From contig JASANG010003372.1 of NCBI GenBank assembly GCA_030248215.1, positions 1-64,000 of the forward strand: 64,000 nucleotides of DNA, written 5' to 3'. The notes under the pieces are model-generated. The model ran no database searches. It was not told the DNA's origin and saw only the letters and a program-made list of their open reading frames with translations. The position numbers and the translations under genes were made by a program. Below are positions 34,663 to 45,685 of this stretch, one piece after another (the first letter of the stretch is position 1; each line of letters opens with the position of its first letter). Source of the DNA: Enoplolaimus lenunculus (lineage: Eukaryota > Nematoda > Enoplea > Enoplida > Thoracostomopsidae).

Positions 34663-36167
34663 AGTGTTTAAAGAGTGCGAATAGCTGTAATTGTCTCATA
34701 AGCGGTTGCTAGCTTTAGCTTACAACTTTGAGCATGCGAGCAAAATTGTACCGTTTTAACATTGCAGAGGTTATATTTTGGACTTGCGGTACAGGTAATA
34801 TTTTTAAAAAGGTCACTGATATCACCAAAGTGAACGGTGTTTTTACGACATTTGGCAGGTAATCCAATCCCTCCAAAAATGATCTGAGACTGGTGCAGGT
34901 GAGGGTTCAAATTTCAAGCGATAGCGTAAACCGCTTACGTCAAAGTGACCTGTGAAACTTCGAAGGGTAAAAATATCAAAATAGTCATTGCATGAGATAG
35001 AACCAGAAAATTTTGCAACAATTCGTCAAAATGCCATTTTTAGGCCAGCCAACGCTGCTACACCTTTATGCAACCCTTGGTCAAAAAATCAAAGAATATT
35101 AATAGATGGTGATTGTTGTGGCCAGGATTTGAGAAAAAATGAGCTTACGTTCTATAGAAAGTTGATAGAGGAGAGTTGTTGTGTCACAAACTGAAAAGCA
35201 TCTAAAAACTAAAATTGGCGTGAATTCCCATCCCGCCATGTGGTTCAAAATTTTTATCATACATATTCTGGAATAGACAATGTTATGCAAAGGTATATTT
35301 ATTGACTAGGTTGTTCTACATCCCGGTAAATGTGCAGGGTTAACTGCGTTCATTACCTACCGTTACGTAGGTTCTCTTTTACATGCATTATTTGCTTATA
35401 AATGCATGTTAAAGAGTTCCCGAATTTCCAGCATTCTCTAGGGCTTGCGTAAAATAGTTGTGTAGAGTAAGCTGAAGATCCGGGCGGTAACTGCGTTCTG
35501 GAAGCTACCCCTTACATAGACCTAACAATGGTTACTTGAGTGCGATTCCAGACCAGCTACGGAATTTTTTCTTCAAACTTTGAAAAATTAAAATTCATCA
35601 CTGTTTTGACCGTTTCTCTACAACTGTGCTACTCAAGCTGCTCATTAAAAAATAAAAACAAAAATCTCAAAACCGTTCGCGTGTCGCGCTAAGCGAGAGT
35701 ATGCAAACTAAACAAATGGGCTTATTTTTTTGTTTAGTAGTCAATCTCTTATGTTTTAACCAATCGGATCCTCACTTTTTAACACGAGGTTAGTTCAAAG
35801 GTCTGACTGAAGTTCAGGTTCCTACCTAGAGTGGCACACAGAGAGCACTGTTCCCATGCACTCTTTTTAGCCCATACCCCCAAGCAACGTGACCTGGTCA
35901 CGTGTCCGTTTTTCAATATATCCGAGGGTATACAAAATAACCAAATATTTCACTAACACTTGAGCCGCATACCGAAAAATACAGAATTAGCAGATCAAAA
36001 TTAAAATTCTTCAAGAATCCTTATTTGTACAAGAAACTCATTCAGATCCTAATCCAGTGTGAACTCAGTTCTGTACGTTGAAATTTGGTAATTTTGTTTC
36101 CTGGGGGTGTACACAAGACAACGACTAAAATATTAGTACCGTTCAAATAATGTCTCAATCTCACAAA

Positions 36168-36780
36168 AAGGGTCTTTTCCGTTGTCTCCCCCAGCAAACG
36201 TTTGCCCAAAAATCGTTGGATTTTAAAAATTTTCGCATATTTGAGCTTATCAGGCCCTTCCCTGATCATTTCATGCCTAAATATGATTTTTTGAAAAATT
36301 CCTTTTTTAACGCCCAATGCCCCAAGTTCCCCGGTCCCAAATTTTTTTGTCAAAAACTTTGACAAATTATAAAATATTCGAAGAAGCTTGAGGACCTGAG
36401 TCGAAAGATGCTAAATTTTTAGCAATCAGACAATTGGTTAACAAATTATCGTCAAACGTTTTGGTTCGACGCAAAATCAGTTATTTTACCATAAAATTCG
36501 TTAACCAAACGGCTGATTGCGAAAAATTTAACACCATTGGACTCAGCTCTGCAAGCTGCATCGAATGGTACGTGATTTGTTCAATTTTTTGACCAAAATT
36601 TTTTTAGGTCCCTAGGGGAAATTTTGGGGCCTTAAAAATCGAATTTTTCCAAAATTTAAATTTAGGCGTGGAATGATTAGAGGAGGTCAAGAAAAGATTA
36701 AAAGTTGCAAAAATTTTTAAAATTGATTCATTGTCGGGCAAACGCGGGCGTGGGGGGATAACGGAAAAGACCCAAAACAC
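36168..36780. mobile_element. Foldback element with GGGTCTTTTCCGTT ends
   Basis: Left end GGGTCTTTTCCGTTGTCTCC and right end GGGGATAACGGAAAAGACCC are inverted. Both arms continue as imperfect complements (GATTTTAAAAATTTTCGC opposite GCAAAAATTTTTAAAATTGA; CCTTTTTTAACGCCC opposite GGGGCCTTAAAAATCG). A lone end occurs near 54,653-54,674 (GAATAACGGAAACGACCCC). Confidence 0.75.
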
Positions 36781-38275
36781 TTTGCTTTGTTCTTGCAGTG
36801 TCTGTTTGCTGCCCGTATCCATACGTCTCCTGCTTGTCAAACGGTGACAATACACCGAGACGTAAAGCTTTGATAGCAGGGGCGTAGCCAGGATTTGATT
36901 TCGTGGAGGAAGATAAAGTTTGGCAAAGGTTTTTTGGAATCGAGTGTAGCGAGCCAGACGATTTTTTGACCTCTGTAAGTTATTCTACAGCCGTTAAAAA
37001 TTGCAATGCATTTTTTCTAAATCTTTCTACTATTAATTTCGGTTGAATATATGTTGGTCCGTGTTTGAGAGTGTGTCGTCATAAATTATTGGCTTAAATA
37101 AGCCCAAATTATACACTTGTTTTAAAATGTTTAAGCTCCAATATTCAGAGACGAAACAAGCTGATGTGTGTATATCACACAAACAAAAAACACATAAAAC
37201 GAAAATGGAATATATATATTTGAAACAATTGAGTTTATATAAAGACGCAAAAAACAATCATTGCAGATGGAAAACGCGACGCCCCAGCAGCAATAGGCCA
37301 ACAGGGGATTCCGATGGAGTGGGGAGTGGACGTCCTAAACAACGGAAGAGTTGCGGATCCAGAAATTTCTAAAAAAAGAAGCGGCCTGATGTAATAGTGG
37401 GAAAAGAAGTCAAACGCCATTTTAGTGCTAAGTTTAATACAAAATTTTGGCTTTGAGTCCTGATGGAGGCCGTTGTTAACATGCCCGTTTTGCATCCGAA
37501 TTTACAGCGGATGTATTTTACTAGACGGTCCTATGGTGTTGCCGGAAATTTAACACAGGCCCGGAGCAAACTCCACAAGTTGGTGGATAGGGCAACCATA
37601 TTTAGGATAGGGCAGGGAGGCTGAAGTTTTTCACACGGGCCATAATTGTTATACATGGTACCCACGTATTTAACAATTGCACTGCGGTATCAAGCAAGTA
37701 TACAAGTAAAGATATAAAGGGAATGTATATCTCCTCCCGAAATTTCGGGACCGACAAAACCAGATCCATTTTAACAGACTTAAGAATATTTTTGCTGTAT
37801 CGCAAAGATCAAAGGACTGCCTTTACCCATCGGAACTGAAATCATGGTTGCTCGTGCGTGCGCTATGAAAAGAAATATTTTTCTATTCAATAACAGTAGG
37901 AAACTGGTATATTCGATTTTTTTCCGACGAATTAATACGGCGCCCACATACATTTAATAGTTCGAGATTGTCTAATTTTTCTACAGACCAAAAAAACCGA
38001 AGCTTATTCGCACATTCTTGAGCCGAAAATGTGCGAATTAATGCAACTTCCACAATATCACGCGTACACCAGGTGACTTTTGAGGGGCAGTGTGATGAAC
38101 GCTGGATTCAGTACATTGCAGTTTTTGATATCAGTGTCCAACACACTGAGGCAGAGGTGGATCCAGGTATTGCTAGCGAGGTTCGCAGTCGCAAATGTTA
38201 TCAAACGCAATTTTTACTGTATGCTATTTAAAGTTCATTCCAAGGGTTAATAATTTTTACATATTAATGTGCCTA

Positions 38276-38674
38276 CTGTAGTGACCCGAGTCCCAATCAA
38301 TAGGATTCCATATCTTTAGTAAGTGTCCGTAACCGCATAGAGTCCCTAAATCCTAACAAGAGTCCATAAATGTCAATTATTCCTAACTACAGCGCATAAA
38401 TGACTCCAGGACCAAATAAAGTTCAGTTCGAAACTTTAATGCAAATGCATACTTTTGAAAATGCAATCAAAAATACCTTAAATTATCGTTTAAACTTTTG
38501 ATACAAGACAAAAATGTTTAATTCAACGGATAGTTGCAGTATCGGATATATATCACTAACGAAGGGCAGCCGATGGCAGGTTAAAATAATTAACAGTCCG
38601 TAACCAAACACAGTTTCTCTTTGGATGAGGCAAAATAAATATCAGTCCTGCCGTCTTTATTTGGGTCACTACAG
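38276..38674. mobile_element. TA-flanked MITE with CTGTAGTGACCC ends (family J)
   Basis: TA, CTGTAGTGACCCGAGTCCC on the left and TATTTGGGTCACTACAG, TA on the right. The left 150 bp (AGAGTCCATAAATGTC region) matches the copy at 62,126. Confidence 0.85.
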
Positions 38675-39016
38675 TACTGAACATATAAAGAAATTTGAGA
38701 AAAGTAACAGATTTGCGCGCCGACGAACGCTGCTATGCGTTACTAACAAAAATATATCCAAAATCTATTTCGCGGCGTCTGGTGGCGGGCTGGGACTAAA
38801 GCACAACGCCAATTTTCTGACTGATGTCGACTCTGTAAAAGATCGGTGCCAATTTAGCTGCGAGCAGCGCTAACATTTAGTCCCTTGCACCAATTAGTCC
38901 TACGTAAGTTTTACTAGCTTCGCTTGTATGAGTATGTAAAATCTATGTATTCTCCTGTTTAATTTTTTTCGCTCATCTCAAGTATGATAATAAGCTGCTA
39001 TCTGTAGCAGTGCAAT

Positions 39017-39187
39017 CAGTGGCGGATCCAGGATCTCAAAATGGGGGGTGCAAAATTTCACAGGTAATAAACTTATTTTTGACCCACACACAAACCACGA
39101 ATTATTGTCGCAAAATTGCTATATAATTTTTATCGAGATGCTGTTGGGGGGCCCACGGCCGGGACGGCCCCCCATGGATCCGCCATT
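39017..39187. mobile_element. hAT-like MITE with CAGTGGCGGATCC ends (family L)
   Basis: CAGTGGCGGATCCAGG at the left and ATGGATCCGCCATTG at the right. The flanks AGTGCAAT and CGTGCAAT agree at seven of eight, the duplication length of hAT elements. The inner part matches the second copy at 62,054-62,431. Confidence 0.85.
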
Positions 39188-39329
39188 GCGTGCAATTATG
39201 ATGGGTTTGGTAGACGTTGTACACCAAAACTAAAATCATACAGCGACAAAACTTCAATACCAGTTGTGGAGATTGCGTAGACTGGTTAATACCTCAATGA
39301 ATGACGTAAAAAATAAATATATAAATGAC

Positions 39330-39520
39330 GGCCAATGTTACTTTAAGGGGCGTAATAGTAGATTAAGCGTATTCCTAAGCATAAGTCTAAGCCTAAGCGT
39401 TGCAAAAATGAGTTCATAAGCCTAAGCCTAAGCCTAAGGAAAAAATGTAGTCTAGAATCTAAACTCTATTCTTTTATGGACCCACCAGAAACCTGGACGC
39501 CCGTTAAAGTAACATGGGTC
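39330..39520. mobile_element. TTAGGC-bearing MITE (family C), perfect 8-bp duplication
   Basis: GGCCAATGTTACTTTAAGGGG to GTTAAAGTAACATGGGTC, with TAAATGAC directly on both sides. Confidence 0.92.
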
Positions 39521-39969
39521 TAAATGACAGTAACTATCAAAGATAAACGTTAGATGGACAACACACTTTTGCAGTAAAAAGCCAAAATGCGGCCTCAAAC
39601 CCTACAGATATTAAGGTATAAAGTTATGTGCATATTTGGCATTTGTGTATTAATGCCGGCAGTGAACGGACAGTACAAAATTATCGAAAATGGAAACGGA
39701 TAGTGATCGAAATAACGAAAACAGATAACCCGGTTACACCCTGGTATATAGATATTGAAAATCATTAACTAGTGATTGATGCAATACATATTTGGCAACT
39801 TGAGCCCTAAATAAGGATTTGTTGCCGAAAAATAAAACGCTCAATGCTGAAAAGTCGAAAATTATACTATAAAGTTGCACCAGTGGTCAAACCTACGACG
39901 TACAGATCACCGATTCGCCGGTGAAATCCTACTTACATAGAATGGACTCTATATGAGCAACTGAGTTCA

Positions 39970-40022
39970 AAGAGGTCACGGTACACGCGTCGTCAAATCC
40001 AACAGGCTACGGTTCGAATCCT
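39970..40022 (+). repeat. tRNA-derived SINE head
   Basis: B-box GGTTCGAATCC at 40,011-40,021 preceded by an A-box-like stretch (AAAGAGGTCACGGTAC). No matching acceptor stem, so it is not called a tRNA gene. Confidence 0.4.
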
Positions 40023-40480
40023 AGATTGAAATTGTACAGAAAGGGTTAAAGAATATGCAATATCCATAATAGGTATATATTGTAAGCTGAAATGTATTAA
40101 TTGTACTTTGAACAGTACAGAAATCATTCATGTTTCTTGAGGAAGCGAGTTCGGGCCCCTGGAGCCCTGTACGGATCCGCGCCGCCACTTGTATTATTAC
40201 AAGTTATACTCACAATCAGTGGATAAAGGGGTAAAACACATATTCCATAATTTGTATTAAGAAAATTAACACCGTACAACAAGTAATTTTGATAATATAA
40301 CAAATCCGGTATTGGAAGCCGACTAGAATATTAGTTCTCATAATAGAATTGACAAACCAATAACACTGGTTCAATAAAGAATACTATGATTCCCAACCAG
40401 AAATAAATACGGACTGGGTCTGCTTCGAGAGGTCGCTTTTTTGCTCAGCCGTCCTGAAACACGGCAGTCCGTATTGAAAA

Positions 40481-40616
40481 AGATTCGATTGAAAGAAAAT
40501 TGATAAAAAATTAAAAAAGTTAAAAAGATAGTTCGATCCTTCTTGCGTTTTTCCTCCCTCGAACTATCTTTTTAACTTTTTGAATTTTTTATCAATTTTC
40601 TTTCAATCGAATCTTT
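40481..40616. repeat. Long near-perfect hairpin (family H)
   Basis: The left arm from GATTCGATTGAAAG to AAAGATAGTTCGA pairs with the right arm from TCGAACTATCTTT to CTTTCAATCGAATC. Arms are about 56 nt and the loop about 22 nt. Immediately before it, 40,407-40,475 is a second stem (AATACGGACTG opposite CAGTCCGTATT). The right arm alone recurs at 58,700-58,768. Confidence 0.9.
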
Positions 40617-41882
40617 ACACGTATAGCTCTGATACCACTACTATGCCCCACCGTTTAAACTGCGTTTTATGCATCAATATGTAATAAGCTTTTTTTTCGC
40701 AGAAAACCTAAAAGACAAATAAATACCACGAAAATGAAAACCCAAAGTTTAGCGAATAAGGCTCAAACAACTAAACATTTTTTCTGTTTTTTTGCCAGAA
40801 CCTACATCCGTTTGTTATATCTCACCACTATACAGCTTCTTGGCCCACTCCCTTAAAGTAGTGTTGTGAACCGGCCCGGAAACGATAGGCCGGCCAGTAA
40901 TTGCTTATCACAGAAAAAGCTAAAAAACATTGTGTCGTCATTAATTTAATATTTTTAATCATATACAGATTTCTATTTTAAAACGTTTAGCTTAAATCTG
41001 AAAATGTTGCCTACTGTTATCATTATGGTCAATGTTAAGATTGAATTATTGGTAACTAATTTGGTTGCAGTTGTATTCTAGACAGCACATGGTGAGATAT
41101 AGCGTTTCAGTTGATCTGGGTTCCATGGCCTTTTTAAAAAAATATAGTGAATTCTTTCACCGGAGTACAAATAAATAAATATCTTTCGCAATAATAAAGG
41201 GAATAATAATGTAAATTAGATTAAATCATCTCAATATTTCTCACCGATGAGGATTTTGAAATGTTAAAGTTTTATAGGTAGGTTCAACATAAATGAAGTT
41301 AGTTGAGGTTTAAGTTTTTTTAATGAAGTTGGTTTAGGTTTAAGTTTTGTTCGTTTGTGGTGCCTACTAGTTGTGCCTACAGTTTCGGATTGAGTAAAGA
41401 GTCGTTGCCGCAAAATGTCAGAAATATAAGCACAGTTACGTACTTGATTAGAAATATTAGCTGCTCCAGTAGAAGAATTAAATTCCTTACCGGGTAGCAG
41501 TTGACGCATGAAACCCACCTTGGTCTCTTATATAAACTTTAGATAGGACTTTTGAACTATATCCGTTGACATAATTAGCGATATTAACTCCTGTTGATTT
41601 TCCCTCAAAATGAGGAGTACCCCCTCATATTCGAAACGCTACAGTATAACGTGCAGGTGATATACCTTCCGAAATATCAAGAATTTCATATTAACAGTAT
41701 ATAAAAGCTTGCCACGAAACCACATTCAGTTACATTGTGGTACCAGAAATATAGTTCCCCAGGAAATATTTTAATGTCAAATATTCAAATATTTTAAATC
41801 AAAATATTAGTCTCCTGCTTACCACTTTTCGACCATTTATAGATGACGGCCGTTACAGCGTAAATCCATACTCTTAAGCCTA

Positions 41883-42128
41883 CACTCAAAATAATATTTC
41901 TGATATTTAAGAAAAAATTTCTTACATTTGAGAAATATGATCAGCAAAGTGCACTTGAAAAGTATTTCTGTTATAACAGAAATGTTTTCAAAAAACGTTT
42001 TGAAATAAAGTCTGAAAATAAACGTTTTCCAGTTATTTTTAGAAAAATAGTCTTAAATATCATCAAAACTTCTCAGATTTGCCACAGAAAACACTTTTGT
42101 GAATAAATTCAGAAATACTTTTTGTGTG
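41883..42128. mobile_element. TA-flanked foldback element (family D) inside a TTAGGC MITE remnant
   Basis: CACTCAAAATAATATTTCTG to TACTTTTTGTGTG with TA on both sides; close to the copy at 2,887-3,132. The outer sequence (CTCTTAAGCC, then GCCTAAATAAAAAATTAGTC) is an old family-C core, so D is the younger element. Confidence 0.8.
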
Positions 42129-43888
42129 TATAGCCTAAATAAAAAATTAGTCTAATATTTAAGCTTAATTCTTGCGGAAAATGATCCTGCTCTCAGCTAT
42201 ACATGTGGCGAAATTTTTAACTTGTGAAACAACGTCCAACCTTGTGAAAATATATACCGGTTGTATTAAATGATTTCAGTTAATATTTAATTGTACATTG
42301 ATTATATCATATTTTAAGATATATTCATCTTTCTTGAAATAAATTTTTCTAAATTTACAACAAGTTTCTGATGTATAAAATGCTTCAAAATGTACTCTAG
42401 ACACCAACGTAGTTGCCAAATAATGCAAAAAAACACGCGCTATTACTCGTCGATAGTCCATACCTATTTCTTACTAGGAAGTTAATAATATGGCCCTTTT
42501 GTAGTACCCCCGTACACTGAGCAAATGTGAGCAGAAACTCTATCACTTGTAACATAAAATATTTTGTTTTCCTGTTTTAAACAGTAGTTTGTGGTTCGAA
42601 AATTTTGTATCAATTTTGTGTTTATGGAACATGTAATCCGGGCGGCTACCGCCCCCATGAACGCCCTGAAATTTGAAGGGATACTAAGAAAGATAGGGCG
42701 CTGCCACCCTTCAACCCTCCGGCACTAAACAATTTATTACTGAAAAATCAAAATTTACAGAAATAGATTTGAACTGTTTAGGCGCTAAGTATAAAAAGCG
42801 CTTAGTACGGGGGCTTGGGAGTCGGCAGCTCCTATCGTTCTTAGTATCTATTCAAATCGCAGGGGGTCCATGGGAGCGGCAGCAAAGAACCCTCAAAACC
42901 AAATTGTTGCGGATGGAGAACTTTTACACCGCGGGGTTCTACAGAAGTGCCAATATTATTCTATCTCAAGAAAAAAAACACATTCTTGGGAAATATTCAG
43001 TAAACGACTGCTTTACTCAAAATTCATGATACCACCTCGAATTGGAAAAGGTTGGCTTCGAATTTGCGACCGGAACTTCTCCTGTGGCACAAACCTTAAA
43101 AACTTTGAGTTAAGATTTTATACAACAATTACGTCAAGTTTCTCGTCTCAATGCGTGCAACTTTATTAGTAAATTTTCTACCGTAAAGTCGGGAATCCGC
43201 TACTGCGTCGAAAAGTTTAGCCAATCAGCCAACAGAAAGTTTGGATCCGCCACTGTGTTATGCTTTTACATAGCAAGAACGCAATTTTGACTGTACCCCT
43301 GATTGGCGCAGGTATCGATAGCTTGAAGTGGCATATCATTTTGTTTCTACCACCGCCACATTTTTAAATTTGATGGCTTAGCGCAGTTGTTTTTGTGCAT
43401 TATTTTTAAATTGTTGGGTTTTTTGTTTATTTTGCAATATTTTGCGACAAAACAGCTTTTTTGGTACTTTAAAATATATCGAAGTGGCTCTTGTGCACAC
43501 TTATGCAGGGTATAATTGATAGGTCTAGAAAGAGCATTGAAAAAAGTTTTAATTTTTTTAACATTTTATCTAATTAAACCTAAACTAAAGCCGACTGTTG
43601 TAAACCTAAAGCGTAAGCCAGAGCCAAACCGTGTAAAGCCAACTGGAAAACTCAGCTATTTCAAAATTTTCTCTTTTTCTTTTGTTCGGAACAACCCCAT
43701 CGGGCAATGTTTACACTGTGTATTGCAACAGTATTTGCCTGTTTTCAAAATTTCAACACCCTTTCAATGACGGGGTAAGGGAAAAATGCAACGCATACCG
43801 GGCACATTCTTTTGCAAGTACACAGAGAATGTACCCAGTTGCACACTCTTGTTGAAGTATATATCATCCACTCTTGATTATATGTGTG

Positions 43889-43920
43889 AATGTATGTATG
43901 TTTGTATGTATGTATGTAAG
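43889..43920. repeat. (TGTA)n-type microsatellite
   Basis: Seven or so ATGT/TTGT units, e.g. TGTATGTATGTTTGTATG. Confidence 0.8.
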
Positions 43921-44324
43921 TTTTTTAATATTATTTATTCTCCGGGGTTCTTTAGTAATTTTTGTTTCGGCTGAATTTTCTGCATAAAATAGAATTTCGA
44001 TTAATCGTCGTTTCGGTTCCTGTTCCGGTTTAATTCAGTTGTTGTTCGAACCCTGTTTTAGTTAGTAATTTATTTTTTATTTGTTTACAATTGTGCCAGG
44101 TGTGTATTGCTTCTCTGAAGACAGGCACCGTATTCCACGAACGTTTTTTACTGTTCAAATAGTAATGAAACTGTAAATTGTACATAAACATGAAGACATC
44201 ACCAATATAAAATTTGAAATTCAGCTTCTAACGGTTCTCATAGGGAAAAGTTTTTCAAATTATTCAATATAGTTCATTCTTTGTAAGGTTTTAATTTAGC
44301 AATAGTGATTTCTACGCCACTATA

Positions 44325-44572
44325 CTATAAATTTCGATGAGCTGATTAGTCAACTCAAAGAGAGAATTGGTTATTTCTGGCTACCTACGAGTTATTAACA
44401 ATAAACATTAACTCACTATGAGCTGAATTAATTATGGGTGAGTTGAATAATTAACTCAGAATAACTTCAATCCATTCAGAATTCTGAGTTCTGAAAGACC
44501 TAATTGATAGCTCAGAGTTCTGACTGTATTCAACTCCTTCTGAGTTAAAATCAATTCACTGAAATTTACAGT
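44325..44572. mobile_element. Palindromic element with CTGTAAATTTCAGTGA ends (family F, copy 1)
   Basis: Left end CTATAAATTTCGATGAGCTG and right end TCAATTCACTGAAATTTACAG. Internal AACTCA/TGAGTT words. Copy 2 is at 45,396-45,643 in the same orientation. Confidence 0.75.
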
Positions 44573-44641
44573 GTATATATCCGCTATCCAGATAATCCAA
44601 TAACTGCTGTAATAGGGTGGCGCTATGCTATTAATGACATC

Positions 44642-44929
44642 GGCCAATGTAAAGAACTGGGGCAGAACAGTATTATAAGCATATTCCCTAGCCTAAGCCT
44701 AAGCGTAAGAATGAGCATATTCGAAAGCCTAAACCTAAAATCTCACGTCTTGTGGTGCTTTAGTACTATGTATACGTGTTGCAATTGTTAAACACGGTGC
44801 GATATATACTATTTAACGTATATACACTGCGCTGAGTTGCCTACAGGCAACTCAATGTGAGAAGGGGTTAAGCTTACTCTATTCTAGTCCCACACAAACA
44901 CTTGCCGCCCCTGATCTTTACATGAGCCA
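44642..44929. mobile_element. TTAGGC-bearing MITE (family C) carrying a nested element
   Basis: GGCCAATGTAAAGAACTGGGG to CTGATCTTTACATGAGCC, with ATGACATC directly on both sides. A truncated family-I element interrupts it at about 44,740-44,867. Confidence 0.9.
44740..44867. mobile_element. Truncated piggyBac-like MITE (family I) nested in family C
   Basis: The right 128 bp of the element at 12,411-12,673 (CTCACGTCTTGTGGTG to TGTGAGAAGGGG, then TTAA), with only a few differences. The left part, including the tRNA-like head, is absent. Confidence 0.8.
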
Positions 44930-44940
44930 TGACATCCGGT

Positions 44941-45185
44941 TCCGACCGTCACCGTTCATTATGCAGTATCATACGCGAAATACTCACGTACGACACAGTA
45001 TCGTGACGGAAGCTGACACACGGCGTCGAACTGTGACGGACACCGACGGACGCTGGTAGACGGCGTAAGACGGCGACGGACGGCCACGGACGCTGACACA
45101 CGACGTCGGACGGCAACGAACGGCGACTGACGCTAGCACACGCTGTCGGACGGTGACGGAAGCCGCGGCACGATAGCAATAGATC
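44941..45185. mobile_element. CpG-rich element (family G), diverged
   Basis: Repeated GACGGACGCTGAC-type words and the ACTCACGTACGA word shared with 1,905-2,115. The ends are not well preserved. Confidence 0.55.
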
Positions 45186-45395
45186 TACCCGTAGAATTAG
45201 CGCAATATAAGAGTTTTTACTCATATGCAGCTAAAATATGTATATATAATGGCACTACCACTTTTGGACTATAATTCATCACGCTTCGCCGCCTCGTTCA
45301 CCGCCAGAACGATGCGCGCCGCAGCCAGCCCTTTGTGTTCTTACTAAATAAAGTTTTTCGCGTTTTTACAGCCAAAAAACCAGTAACTATATATA

Positions 45396-45643
45396 CTGTA
45401 AATTCCAATGAGTTAATTAATCAACTCAGAGAGAGAATTAATTATTTCTGGTTATTTCTCAGTTAATAACAGTAAATATTAACTCAATCTAAGCTGATAT
45501 AATTCCGGATAAGTTGATTAATTAACACAGAATGTGTTCAAACAATTCACAATTCTGAGTTTTGAAAGATCTAATTCAGAACTCAGACGTCTGTATGGAT
45601 TCAACTCAATCTGAATTAAAATCGACTCACTGGAATTTACAGT
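45396..45643. mobile_element. Palindromic element with CTGTAAATTCCAATGAG ends (family F, copy 2)
   Basis: CTGTAAATTCCAATGAGTTA to CTCACTGGAATTTACAG, a clean terminal inverted repeat. It ends 43 bp before the start codon of the membrane-protein gene at 45,686, so it occupies its likely 5' region. Confidence 0.8.
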
Positions 45644-45685
45644 GATATTGCATTTAATGCTAAATAAATATTTTTATGTTGCGCA

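Larger units (their letters stand above)
33650..45685. other. 12-kb gene-free interval of repeats
   Basis: No exon with a recognisable protein match was found. The interval holds the elements listed separately (families N, J, C, D, F, I, G, a hAT-like copy and hairpins). 35,320-35,560 has several short palindromes (CTACCGTTACGTAGG near 35,360). 36,876-36,894 has a GGGGCGTAGCCAGGATTT transposon end. 42,600-43,255 is transposon debris ending in TTTGGATCCGCCACTG, a hAT-like terminus. The promoter of the aminopeptidase gene should lie near 33,700 but was not resolved. Confidence 0.5.

Noticed and set aside
36042-36365. 107-codon minus-strand frame
   Set aside because: Lies almost entirely within one arm of the foldback element at 36,168-36,780.
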